NCBI GenBank assembly: GCA_013299105.1
Contig: JAAFJY010000002.1
Location: 124,001 to 188,000 of the forward strand
Source of the DNA: Chitinophagales bacterium
GTDB taxonomy: Bacteria; Bacteroidota; Bacteroidia; Chitinophagales; Saprospiraceae
Reading direction: 5' to 3'
DNA length: 64,000 nucleotides
The translations under genes were made by a program, and so were the position numbers. Position 1 is the stretch's first letter. Each line of letters begins with the position of its first letter. This document shows, piece after piece, positions 18,421-26,563 of the stretch. The notes beneath the pieces were generated by a model, which was not told the origin of the DNA, made no database searches, and saw nothing but the letters and a program-made list of their open reading frames with translations.

Positions 18421-19662
18421 ATGTCATTGGGATTCTTCAATTTCAAAAGTCTGGCCTGGCGGGTAGCGCGGCGGTATTTATTTGCCCGAAAATCTACCAA
18501 TATCATCAACCTCATCACAGGAATTGCGGTGTTAGGGCTAGCCATTGGTACCGCAGCCCTGATCCTGGTTTTGTCGGTTTTTAATGGGTTTCAGGACCTG
18601 CTGGATGGCATGTACAGCAATTTCAATCCCGATATAAAAATCACTCCGGCACAAGGCAAAACATTTGTTGTTGACGCAGCTACTTTGGATCGGATTCGAA
18701 AAACACCGGGGGTTGCTGGTGTTGCTCAAACCCTGGAAGAGGTGGCTTTTTTTGAATACGAAGGCCAGCAGGACTTTGGCATCCTCAAAGGCGTGGATCA
18801 AGATTTTGTCAAAGTGACTGCCATCGACTCTACGGTCAAAGAAGGCGCGTATCAACTGCACAATGGTGACTTGGAAATGATGGTAGTAGGATTGGGGATG
18901 CGCAATAAACTGGGGATCAACGTCAATGATTTTGCAGCTCCCATCATCACTTATTTACCCAAGCGCAAAGAGGCCGCAGGATTGGACCAGCAGTTTCGCA
19001 AAGGCATCGCTTATCCAGCGGGTACCTTTATGATCCAGCAGGATTTTGACGGGCAGTACGTGCTGTCTTCGCTTGAGTTCGTACGCTACCTGCTAAACCA
19101 AGCAGATGCTTTGAGCTCATTGGAGATCCGTTGCAACCCAGGCTACGATAGCAAAAAGGTCAGTACCCAACTGCGCAAAAAACTTGGCCACAACTATACC
19201 CTCAAAACTCGTTATCAACAACAAGAAGCATTTATGAAGCTGATGGAGTTGGAAAAATGGATGAGTTTTGCCATCGTCAGTCTCATGCTGATGTTAGTGG
19301 CTTTCAACTTGATCGGTGCTTTGTGGATGATCGTTTTGGAAAAAAAGAAAGACATTTCGATCCTCAAGGCCATGGGCGCACAAAACAATACCATCCGAAA
19401 CATTTTTCTCAACGAAGGAGCCCTGTTGTCGGGACTGGGAATTGGAGCAGGTATCATTTTGGCTTTGCTCATATTCATCGTGCAAAAAACCTTTGGTTTG
19501 GTAGGCATGCCAGGCTCTTTTGCGGTAGACTCCTATCCGATCAGTCTGCGCTTTAGTGATTTCATCGTGGTAGGGCTTACGGTGTTGGGCATTGGTTTGC
19601 TGGCCTCCTTGTTGCCTGCTTTGAGGGCCCGACAAATTCCAACCATTTCCAAGGAGGAATAA
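18421..19662 (+). CDS. LolC/LolE-type ABC permease (FtsX-like, MacB-like core)
   Basis: A 413-residue permease of the lipoprotein-releasing type. Four membrane segments: about 25-48 (LITGIAVLGLAIGTAALILV), then three near the C-terminus (FAIVSLMLMLVAFNLIGALW, LLSGLGIGAGIILALLIFIV, FIVVGLTVLGIGLLASLLPA). The large periplasmic MacB-like domain lies between the first two. The coupling motif VLEKKKDISILKAMGA is the conserved FtsX-domain segment. It would work with a LolD-type ATPase, which is not next to it. The ATG at 18421 gives the usual short N-terminus; the frame is open 90 bases further upstream. In Bacteroidota such genes are often annotated as LolE. Confidence 0.85.
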   Translation: MSLGFFNFKSLAWRVARRYLFARKSTNIINLITGIAVLGLAIGTAALILVLSVFNGFQDLLDGMYSNFNPDIKITPAQGKTFVVDAATLDRIRKTPGVAGVAQTLEEVAFFEYEGQQDFGILKGVDQDFVKVTAIDSTVKEGAYQLHNGDLEMMVVGLGMRNKLGINVNDFAAPIITYLPKRKEAAGLDQQFRKGIAYPAGTFMIQQDFDGQYVLSSLEFVRYLLNQADALSSLEIRCNPGYDSKKVSTQLRKKLGHNYTLKTRYQQQEAFMKLMELEKWMSFAIVSLMLMLVAFNLIGALWMIVLEKKKDISILKAMGAQNNTIRNIFLNEGALLSGLGIGAGIILALLIFIVQKTFGLVGMPGSFAVDSYPISLRFSDFIVVGLTVLGIGLLASLLPALRARQIPTISKEE

Positions 19663-19728
19663 GACTTTGGGCGTATCTTTGCAGCGCAAAAATGACAATT
19701 TGCCGAATGGCAGCAAAAATTAAGGGTT

Positions 19729-20100
19729 GTGGAGCATTGGGAATTGGAATTTGAGTGGTTAAGGGTTCGGCATTTGGTCCAAAAGTCTTTTGGCAAAGCC
19801 GAATTGCCCGATTTGGATGCCGTTTTATTCTTGATTGGCATCCAGGAAATTGGGCGTTGGCAAAAGAGCTACACCAAGGAGGAAAAGCAAGACTTGATGC
19901 ATGTGGCCTCGTGTCGCTTGCTCTGTTACGATGGCTATTTTGAATTTGTAGGGCGCGATGCCGATGGTTGGCCGCATTACCAGGCGCTGCTGCCCTTCGA
20001 TGTCAAAGGACTAGAAGCCCAGGAAGAATTGCTTAAAGCTTATGTGATTCGCTATTTTAGAGAATTGGAGCGGGAAAACGGTGGTTTAGAGCGCCAATGA
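19729..20100 (+). CDS. conserved protein of unknown function
   Basis: A 123-residue soluble, acidic protein starting with GTG at 19729; the frame has a stop at 19693 and no ATG between. Recognisable blocks are LPDLDAVLFLIGIQEIGRW, FTKEEK-like YTKEEKQDLMHVASCRLL and GRDADGWPHYQALLPFD. They look like a conserved Bacteroidota family without a name, though no database search was possible. It is followed after 57 bases by the PKD-cyclophilin lipoprotein and may share its transcript. Confidence 0.65.
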   Translation: MEHWELEFEWLRVRHLVQKSFGKAELPDLDAVLFLIGIQEIGRWQKSYTKEEKQDLMHVASCRLLCYDGYFEFVGRDADGWPHYQALLPFDVKGLEAQEELLKAYVIRYFRELERENGGLERQ

Positions 20101-20157
20101 CGGGTCGTTTTGTGCCTGACGATAATTTACAACAATTTGTAACCAGATTTTTCACCC

Positions 20158-21051
20158 ATGAAAATCAACACTGGACTTCTGCTTTTAGGTTTATTGGTGC
20201 TCAGTGCAATGCAATCCTGTGCCGTACCAAAGCCATCTTTTACTTTTTCGGGAAAACAAGTGGCCCCATTGCCGCTGAGTTTTACCAATACTACACCCAA
20301 AGCGGAGAGCTACAAATGGGATTTTGGCGACGGCATGACCTCAACGGAAGCTTCGCCCAGCCACCGTTTTTTTGCATCGGGCAAATACCCGGTCACCTTG
20401 AGTGCGACTTTAGGTAAAAAAACCAAAACATACAAAGACATCGTGGAAATCAAAGCACCTCAAAAATGCCTGGTGATGATCGAAACTGATCAGGGCGAAA
20501 TGTTGATCCAATTGTCGGATGCGACCCCGCAACACCGCGACAATTTCCTGAAACTGGCCGAAGAAGGCTATTTTGATGGTACCTTGTTTCACCGAGTGAT
20601 CAAGGATTTCATGATTCAGGGTGGCGATCCCAACTCTAAAAATGCGGCTCCTGGCCAACAGTTGGGCATGGGTGGACCAAGCTATACGGTGCCTGCCGAG
20701 TTTGTGGACAGTTTGGTTCACATCAAAGGGGCCTTGGCCGCAGCTCGCCAAGGGGATCAGGTAAACCCGCAAAAGCGTTCTTCCGGTTCGCAATTTTATA
20801 TCGTACATGGCAGGGCTGTTACCGATGCTGCACTCAACCAAATTGAAGCCCAAAAAGGCTTTCGCTACAGCACAGCTCAACGTGAAGCTTACAAAACCCA
20901 AGGCGGAGTGCCCTTCCTTGACCGCGATTACACCGTTTTTGGTCACCTCATTGAGGGTTTTGAGGTATTGAATAAAATTGCAGAAACCGCAACCGCGAGG
21001 GGTGACCGACCAATTACTGACCAAAAAATGAAGATTCGGGTGATCAAGTAG
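20158..21051 (+). CDS. PKD-domain peptidyl-prolyl isomerase lipoprotein (cyclophilin)
   Basis: A 297-residue exported protein. Residues 1-21 are a lipoprotein signal (LLLLGLLVLSAMQSC). Residues about 24-98 form a PKD/Ig-like domain (YKWDFGDGMTSTEASPSHRF). Residues about 105-296 are a cyclophilin-type isomerase with GTLFHRVIKDFMIQGGDP, the catalytic FHRV-Arg and QGGDP, and GSQFYIVHG. It would catalyse proline isomerisation on periplasmic or outer-membrane clients. An insertion between the core strands (NQIEAQKGFRYSTAQREAYK) is typical of the Bacteroidota cyclophilins. The PKD-cyclophilin order is uncommon. Confidence 0.9.
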   Translation: MKINTGLLLLGLLVLSAMQSCAVPKPSFTFSGKQVAPLPLSFTNTTPKAESYKWDFGDGMTSTEASPSHRFFASGKYPVTLSATLGKKTKTYKDIVEIKAPQKCLVMIETDQGEMLIQLSDATPQHRDNFLKLAEEGYFDGTLFHRVIKDFMIQGGDPNSKNAAPGQQLGMGGPSYTVPAEFVDSLVHIKGALAAARQGDQVNPQKRSSGSQFYIVHGRAVTDAALNQIEAQKGFRYSTAQREAYKTQGGVPFLDRDYTVFGHLIEGFEVLNKIAETATARGDRPITDQKMKIRVIK

Positions 21052-21148
21052 TTGAGAAGTTGAGAAATTTAGGAGTTGAGAAGAGCACCTCCTAATCATA
21101 AAAACGCCTAAACCTCTCAACTTCTAAACCTCTAAACATAAACACTAC
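21052..21148. repeat. short TTGAGAAG/CTTCTCAA-type repeat upstream of ppgK
   Basis: The gap carries AGTTGAGAAGTTGAGAAATT and AGTTGAGAAG on its left and the complementary CTCTCAACTTCTAAACCTC on its right, so it can fold on itself. Similar pyrimidine-rich strings (TTCAACCTTTCAAC) precede the genes at 22602 and 40387. Confidence 0.55.
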
Positions 21149-21886
21149 ATGCATACTAATATTCTCGGCGTCGATGTAGGCGCATCTGGCATCAAAGGCT
21201 CATTGGTGGACCTGGAAACAGGTAAACTGCTGGGTGACCGAATTCGCCTCGCTACCCCTGAACCTTCTACGCCGCAAGCAATGGCAGAGGTCTTCGCCGA
21301 GTTGGTGCGTAGCATTGGCTATCGAGGCCCAGTGGGTTGTGGTTTTCCTGCAATTGTCAAAAGAGGGGTTGCCCTTTCAGCAGCCAATATTGACAAGAGC
21401 TGGATAGGCTACAACATCGAAGCCGCCTTCAGTGCCATCAGCGCTTGCACAGTCAAAGCCCTCAACGATGCTGATGCAGCTGGATTGGCAGAAATTCGCT
21501 ATGGTGACGACGAAAATGAAGATGGTGTGGTGATGCTTCTTACCTTGGGTACAGGCATTGGTTCTGCATTGTTCGTGGAAGGCCAGTTGGTGCCCAATAC
21601 CGAACTGGGGCACTTGGTTTTGCACAACAGGGTAGCCGAGCACTACGCAGCCAACAGTGTGCGGGAGAGCGAAGACTTGGGCTGGGAAGAATGGGCCGCC
21701 CGACTAAATGAGTACCTAAAGCACTTGGAGCGCCTTTTTAGCCCTGATTTATTCATCCTGGGTGGTGGTGTAAGCAAGGAATTTGCGAATTTTGGCCACT
21801 TACTCCATACCTCAGCCCGTGTTAAGCCTGCTAAATTGCTCAATAATGCCGGGATTGTAGGCGCTGCGGCTTTTGCTAGTTTTTGA
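21149..21886 (+). CDS. ppgK: polyphosphate--glucose phosphotransferase (ROK family)
   Basis: A 245-residue ROK-fold sugar kinase. The N-terminal phosphate loop [20 protein letters not shown], the central [11 protein letters not shown] and [19 protein letters not shown] all match the strictly polyphosphate-dependent glucokinases rather than ATP glucokinases, which have longer inserts and a zinc-binding Cys cluster that is absent here. It makes glucose 6-phosphate from glucose with polyphosphate as donor in the cytoplasm. The GNAT gene follows after 16 bases and is likely co-transcribed. Confidence 0.9.
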   Translation: MHTNILGVDVGASGIKGSLVDLETGKLLGDRIRLATPEPSTPQAMAEVFAELVRSIGYRGPVGCGFPAIVKRGVALSAANIDKSWIGYNIEAAFSAISACTVKALNDADAAGLAEIRYGDDENEDGVVMLLTLGTGIGSALFVEGQLVPNTELGHLVLHNRVAEHYAANSVRESEDLGWEEWAARLNEYLKHLERLFSPDLFILGGGVSKEFANFGHLLHTSARVKPAKLLNNAGIVGAAAFASF

Positions 21887-21902
21887 CCAATAGAGCATTA
21901 CG

Positions 21903-22391
21903 ATGATGACTCGCCCAGTCAATATTCGCACCCATTTGAAGCCTGGCGATGTAGGCTATCTGACCTATTTGCACGGCAAACTCTACGCTGAAGAGTCGAA
22001 CTACGATTACACTTTCGACGCGTATGTAGCGATTCCATTGTCTGAGTTTTCGCTACGCAGCAACCCCCGCGAACACATCTGGCTGGCCGAGCAGGAGGAA
22101 GAAATCAAGGGTGCAATCGCTATTGTAGAGCGTGATGTCGAAACCGCACAATTGCGCTGGTTTTTGTTGCACCCTTCATTACGCGGGCATGGCTTGGGCA
22201 AACGCTTGCTTGACTTAGCTGTGGGTTTTTGCCGACAACAAGGTTATCAACGCATCATTTTGGGTACTGCATTGGATTTGAATGTGGCCAAGTCAATGTA
22301 CGAATCAGCCGGTTTTTATAAAATCTCCGCAGAAGAAAAATTCATCTGGGGCCGTAATGAGATTCTGGAAGATTATCAATTGGATCTTTAG
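21903..22391 (+). CDS. GNAT-family N-acetyltransferase
   Basis: A 162-residue acetyltransferase. The acetyl-CoA binding motif is visible as LLHPSLRGHGLGKRLLDLAV (R/Q-x-x-G-x-G/A) followed by GYQRIILGTALDLNVAKSMY and ESAGFYK. These features place it with small GNATs that often stand behind MarR-type regulators; no regulator is present here. Substrate unknown. It begins 16 bases after ppgK, so it is probably in one transcript with it. Confidence 0.85.
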   Translation: MMTRPVNIRTHLKPGDVGYLTYLHGKLYAEESNYDYTFDAYVAIPLSEFSLRSNPREHIWLAEQEEEIKGAIAIVERDVETAQLRWFLLHPSLRGHGLGKRLLDLAVGFCRQQGYQRIILGTALDLNVAKSMYESAGFYKISAEEKFIWGRNEILEDYQLDL

Positions 22392-22600
22392 GGGTTTGAA
22401 AAGTAGAAATGTTGAAAAGTGGAAATGTTGAAGGATTGAAAAGAGCGGGTTCCAATGGACGTTCAAGGGTATTTCAACCAGCAAAATTTCCTGCTCTCTT
22501 GTTTTGTAAATGCTTATCCTGCTCACATGAGCCTGGATTTCCCCACCAAGTCCACTCTTCAACCTTTCAACCCTAAACTCTTCAACTTTAAAAAAAGAAC
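22392..22600. repeat. short pentamer-rich repeat block before the carbonic anhydrase gene
   Basis: Left end (22397-22442) repeats GAAAAGT-GGAAATGTTGAA units on the plus strand; right end (22557-22590) carries the complement-like TTCAACCTTTCAACCC and CTCTTCAACTTT. The two ends can pair. An open frame runs through here into the carbonic anhydrase gene, but the repeats argue against coding. Confidence 0.5.
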
Positions 22601-22601
22601 C

Positions 22602-23123
22602 ATGCCTATCATTAAAGCCATAAATGGCCAGACACCTGTTTTTGGAGAAAATTGCTTCATCGCTGAAAATGCGGTGATCGTAGGTGATGTGATCATGGGC
22701 CGCGATTGCAGCATCTGGTTTCACGCCGTGCTAAGGGGTGACGTCCACTACATCCGCATGGGGGACAAGGTGAATGTACAGGATGGCGCCATCGTTCATT
22801 GTACCTACAAAAAAGCCCCCACCAATATCGGAAACAACGTCTCCATCGGCCACCGGGCCATTGTGCATGGTTGCACCTTAAAAGACAACGTACTGGTAGG
22901 AATGGGAGCCATCGTGATGGACCATGCGGTGGTAGAAGAAAACGTACTCATTGCTGCTGGAGCCGTAGTGCTTGAAAACAGTGTTTTAGAAGCTGGGCAT
23001 ATTTATGCTGGTGTACCCGCTAAAAAAGTAAAGGCCATCAGTCCCGAAACCTTCAAAGACACCATTGAGCGCATCGCCAACAACTATGTGATGTATGCCA
23101 GTTGGTTCCAAGATGAGGAATAA
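22602..23123 (+). CDS. gamma carbonic anhydrase family protein
   Basis: A 173-residue left-handed beta-helix protein with hexapeptide repeats (CFIAENAVIVGDVIMGRDC, NVSIGHRAIVHGCTLKDNVL, VLVGMGAIVMDHAVVEENVL). The metal-binding histidines of gamma carbonic anhydrases are present in GHRAIVHG and the earlier VHCTY. The family (YrdA/PaaY/CaiE) includes true carbonic anhydrases and proteins of other or unknown activity. The ATG at 22602 gives the canonical N-terminus (MPIIKAINGQTPVFGENCFI). Confidence 0.88.
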   Translation: MPIIKAINGQTPVFGENCFIAENAVIVGDVIMGRDCSIWFHAVLRGDVHYIRMGDKVNVQDGAIVHCTYKKAPTNIGNNVSIGHRAIVHGCTLKDNVLVGMGAIVMDHAVVEENVLIAAGAVVLENSVLEAGHIYAGVPAKKVKAISPETFKDTIERIANNYVMYASWFQDEE

Positions 23124-23242
23124 ATCCTACCTGGAGGTCTCTTTCTTTTCGACCAAAATAGTAGAAGCCTAGATCAGGGCATTTTTTGCTACTTTCACAG
23201 GCGGAACCGATCCCCTACCTTTGCTACACAGATATAGCGACT

Positions 23243-23791
23243 ATGAAACCTTTCTTTTTTGAAGCTTTGAGTTCACTGCGCACCAGTGGAACGATTGCAC
23301 CTAGCTCTAAATTTCTGATCCAGGATTGTTTGAAAAACCTGGACTTAGAAAACGCCAAGGTTGTGTTGGAGTTTGGGGCGGGTGATGGTTGCTTTACCGA
23401 AGCGATCCTGGAGCGCATTCCTGCGGATTGCACCTTGTATTCTTTTGAGTTGAACACGGCTTTTTATGAGCATTGTCTGGAAAAATTTAAAAACTATCCT
23501 AATTTTCAACTCTACCACGGCAGTGCGGCTGATTTTACCAAGGTTTTAGCGCAACAGCAGATCCAAAAGGTAGACGGCATCATATCAAGCTTGCCTTTGA
23601 CCCTTTTGTCGGAAGTAGAATTGGAATTTTTAAAAGATGTACCTCAATACCTGCACCAGCGGGGCTCTTTTGTACAGTATCAATATTCTTTGATGCGTTA
23701 TGGTATGTTCAAAAGGATTTTCTCTAAAGTTGAACTGGGTTTTACTTTGAGAAATTTGCCGCCTGCGGTGATTTATCGCTGTACGGTGTAG
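23243..23791 (+). CDS. class I SAM methyltransferase (phospholipid N-methyltransferase-like)
   Basis: A 182-residue Rossmann-fold methyltransferase. Motif I is VVLEFGAGDGCFTEAILERI; the acidic strand after it (LYSFELNTAFYEHC) and the IISSLPLTLL motif IV, where the usual DPPY is replaced by SSLPL, fit the PmtA / rRNA dimethylase-like group that uses lipid substrates. The N-terminal LSSLRTSGTIAPSSKFLIQD is typical of that group. Membrane lipid methylation is therefore the likely role, by inference. A TACCTTTG promoter-like box lies at 23216-23223. It is a separate unit from the carbonic anhydrase gene. Confidence 0.75.
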   Translation: MKPFFFEALSSLRTSGTIAPSSKFLIQDCLKNLDLENAKVVLEFGAGDGCFTEAILERIPADCTLYSFELNTAFYEHCLEKFKNYPNFQLYHGSAADFTKVLAQQQIQKVDGIISSLPLTLLSEVELEFLKDVPQYLHQRGSFVQYQYSLMRYGMFKRIFSKVELGFTLRNLPPAVIYRCTV

Positions 23792-23865
23792 CTGAAAATA
23801 AATTACTTAAAAACAGTAGCATTTCACACTGATTTTCCGTAAATTGAGGAGGAAATATTACCCCA

Positions 23866-24990
23866 ATGCCTCCAACCAAAACAGCGCCTTTATTCCTCCT
23901 TTTTTGTGCCCTCTTTTGCATCTCCTGCACCCGCTCTGGCGACTCGCCAGTGGATGACCCTGCCTTTTATTTTTGGAAAACGACGCTTGACTTTAGCCCT
24001 ACTGATGCGCTTTTGGCCCATCAGCTTGGAGTCAAAAAATTATACCTGCGTTGTTTTGATGTGGACTGGAGCGAGGGGTACAAAATGGCGATCCCGCAGG
24101 GCGAGCTCAATGTTGAAGGGTTGGACGATTACCCTTTTGAAGAAACGGTGCCCACTGTTTACATCACCAATGCGACGTTCAAACAACTGAACCCCAAAAC
24201 GGCTACGGAACTGGCGGAGAAAATCACGCGGAAAGTCAAATCTTATGAAGAAAGGATGAATTTCCTTCGATCAGTGAAATTAGACAGAATATCCTATGTT
24301 TTTACGGATCCCACAAAAGCAGATTCCGTTTACAACCTTGAAGCAAGGCAATGGCTTAAACAACAATTCAAAGAAATCCAGCTCGACTGCGATTGGACGG
24401 CCAGCACCCGGCAACTTTATTTCTTCTTTTTAAAGGAAATGAAAAGGTTCAACCCCCAAACCCTCATTTCTTGCACCCTGCGCTTGCACCAATACCGCGA
24501 CCGTAGCGCGATGGGCATCCCACCGGTAGAGCGCGTGAGCCTGATGTGCTACAACACTGGTGACGTGAAAGACCCCAAGGAAAATAATGCCATCCTGGAC
24601 CTGAAAGTGCTCGAAAATTACCTGAAAAAGAAAACATACCCACTTAGCATGGACCTCGCCCTACCGCTCTTCAACTGGGGGGCCTGGTACCGCGACCGCG
24701 AGTTCATGGGCATCCTCGGCGATTGGTCAAAGGAAAAAGCCAATCAACTCGCCTACCTCAAAGTCGAGCCCCAAAACCGCTACCGGGTGATGCAAGACAC
24801 CGTCATCGGCCTCGATTACCTCCGCTACGGCGATTGGGTGCGCATCGACGGCCCCGACCCAGCGCAATTGAAAGCCGCTCAGGCTTTTGTCAAAAAACAA
24901 GTGGGTAAGCAGATTAGACAAGTGATTTATTTTGATTGGAATATTGAAAAAATGAAAGCTTATGAAGAAGTTATTGAGGGGTGGAGGTAA
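23866..24990 (+). CDS. putative lipoprotein of unknown function, 374 residues
   Basis: An exported protein with a lipoprotein signal (LFLLFCALFCISC). The mature part has alternating strands and helices (LGVKKLYLRCFDVDWSEGYK, LDRISYVFTDPT, QLDCDWTASTRQLYFFFLKE) and a central block LMCYNTGDVKDP, SMDLALPLFNWGAWYR that looks like a TIM-barrel glycosidase-like fold. No catalytic pair could be assigned. Its last 29 bases overlap the start of the next gene (24962), so the two are translated from one message. Confidence 0.75.
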   Translation: MPPTKTAPLFLLFCALFCISCTRSGDSPVDDPAFYFWKTTLDFSPTDALLAHQLGVKKLYLRCFDVDWSEGYKMAIPQGELNVEGLDDYPFEETVPTVYITNATFKQLNPKTATELAEKITRKVKSYEERMNFLRSVKLDRISYVFTDPTKADSVYNLEARQWLKQQFKEIQLDCDWTASTRQLYFFFLKEMKRFNPQTLISCTLRLHQYRDRSAMGIPPVERVSLMCYNTGDVKDPKENNAILDLKVLENYLKKKTYPLSMDLALPLFNWGAWYRDREFMGILGDWSKEKANQLAYLKVEPQNRYRVMQDTVIGLDYLRYGDWVRIDGPDPAQLKAAQAFVKKQVGKQIRQVIYFDWNIEKMKAYEEVIEGWR

Positions 24991-26555
24991 ATGGATATGG
25001 TTGTACTTGATTATTTGTCTTCCCAACGGCTTTTTGGAAGGATGCATTTATCAAGCTGAACACGAAACCTATCGTATTTTCGACTTTCTTTAGTAAATAC
25101 GAGGACTATGAAGCTAGGCCCGAAACCAAAATGCCCCCGGAAGAGGAGGCATTGCTGCAAACCAATACACCCTATCTGCGCATCAACGAAAGAAAAGACT
25201 TGAAATATGCGACTCAATTATTGGACTTGGCGACTAGGTTATTGGTACAAAATCAAAGCAAACATCAAGAGGATTGGCTACATCTGGCAATTGCTCATCT
25301 GGCAATTTTGGGCAAAAAACCACTCTTGGCCCAGATGCATCTCAATGCTGTTGATACACCCACTAATGAAGTACTAAAGTGGCAGATAACCGTACAAAAG
25401 TTATTGATTTTACCGCAGCTTGAAAACATTGGCACAGAAAGAACCAAAACACAGGTTGCCGATCTTTTCAAGGACTTACAGCTCGTAAATTACCAAGTGC
25501 CTCATGAATGGGGCATGTACTCAAAGCTCTTGCTTTATTACTCACGCTTGTACCAAGGCAAAAAAGACTTGGTAACTGCTGGCTTATTCTACAACCGAGC
25601 GCGTTCCGTTCCGATCAATGCAAGAAGGGCAAGTGATTACTACCATCCGATCGCTTATTTTGATCGATATGCAAGCATTGAAGATATTGACAGATTGCTT
25701 AAATTGCATGATCGGGTTCCCCAAACAGCGTTTGATCGCTTCTTATTGGCACCGTGTACCGAAGCAGAAAAAAAGCACTACGAGCAAACCAATTGGACCA
25801 CCCTTGATGAAAAATGGTTGACACAGCATGGCTGGGCTTTACCGACCCGCGAGGCGCTGCTGGATTTGAAAGGGACCCTGGCTTTTCGGGAAAGAAGGTA
25901 TAAATTGGCCCAGGCTGCCTTTGCACAAATACCTGCCGATTATTGGGAGGACAACTATTATTTCAAATACCACCTGAAGGAGGATTTATTTGCCAACACT
26001 TCCAAAATGGCCTGGCAAGGTCGCCCAATCAAAAAATTCAACAAAGCCCTTGCTTTGACCCGTTGGGTTGAATTGGAACAACAAGCCATCGGCACTGATC
26101 GCGAAAAAGCTGCTGAAGCCCACTATTTACTGGGCAATGCTTGCTACAATACCAGCTATTGGGGATCCTCTTGGATGATGTTTAGTTATGGCCGAACCGA
26201 TGCGGAGCCATTTGGAACAAATCGAAACAACTGGCATCTTTTCGCTTTTTGGGCTCAATCAAAACGCTTTTTCGCCCAATATTATGGACTTTCAGATGCA
26301 CTACAACACTATCGACGGGTTTTGGACCTCAGCAAGGACAAAGAACTCAAGGCCAAGGCCATGTACATGCTGATAGCTTGCGACCAAATCAGCCACCGCG
26401 CCTATGCTTTTGCGGCCTCTGACAAAAAATATTGGGACCGTGAAGAACCCAATTATCGCTCACCTTACCTTCGATTTTTCAAAAAACATTTTGCTGGCAC
26501 GGGAATGTATAAAGCTCGCCACAGCGCCTGCCCGGAACTAAAAGACTACTTCTAA
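24962..26555 (+). CDS. exported TPR-like protein joined by an apparent +1 frameshift
   Basis: The main open frame (25011-26555) has no start codon before an ATG at 25131, yet is coding from at least 25089. In the +2 frame an ATG at 24962 opens a typical signal peptide (MKKLLRGGG, KWIWLYLIICLPNGFLEGC) and continues to GAC TTT CTT TAG at 25082-25093. Skipping one base there (CTT TAG T read as C-TTT-AGT) joins RIFDF to FSKYEDYEARPE in the main frame, giving about 530 residues. The rest is helical repeat sequence with conserved ends (AHYLLGNACYNTSYWGSSWM, SACPELKDYF) like exported Bacteroidota proteins of unknown function. CTT before a stop is the slip codon used in prfB. A sequencing error or recent mutation is the alternative. 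Confidence 0.7.
25082..25094 (+). other. candidate +1 frameshift site CTT-TAG-T
   Basis: GAC TTT CTT TAG T at 25082-25094. A P-site tRNA on CTT could re-pair with TTT one base on, as in bacterial prfB (CTT TGA C). No Shine-Dalgarno-like stimulator is seen a few bases upstream, which weakens the case for programming. Confidence 0.4.
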
Positions 26556-26557
26556 CT
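26538..26557 (+). repeat. left 20-bp direct repeat of the R-M island
   Basis: CTAAAAGACTACTTCTAACT, overlapping the last codons and stop of the TPR-like gene. An identical copy lies at 28871-28890. Confidence 0.9.
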
Positions 26558-26563
26558 AAGCTT

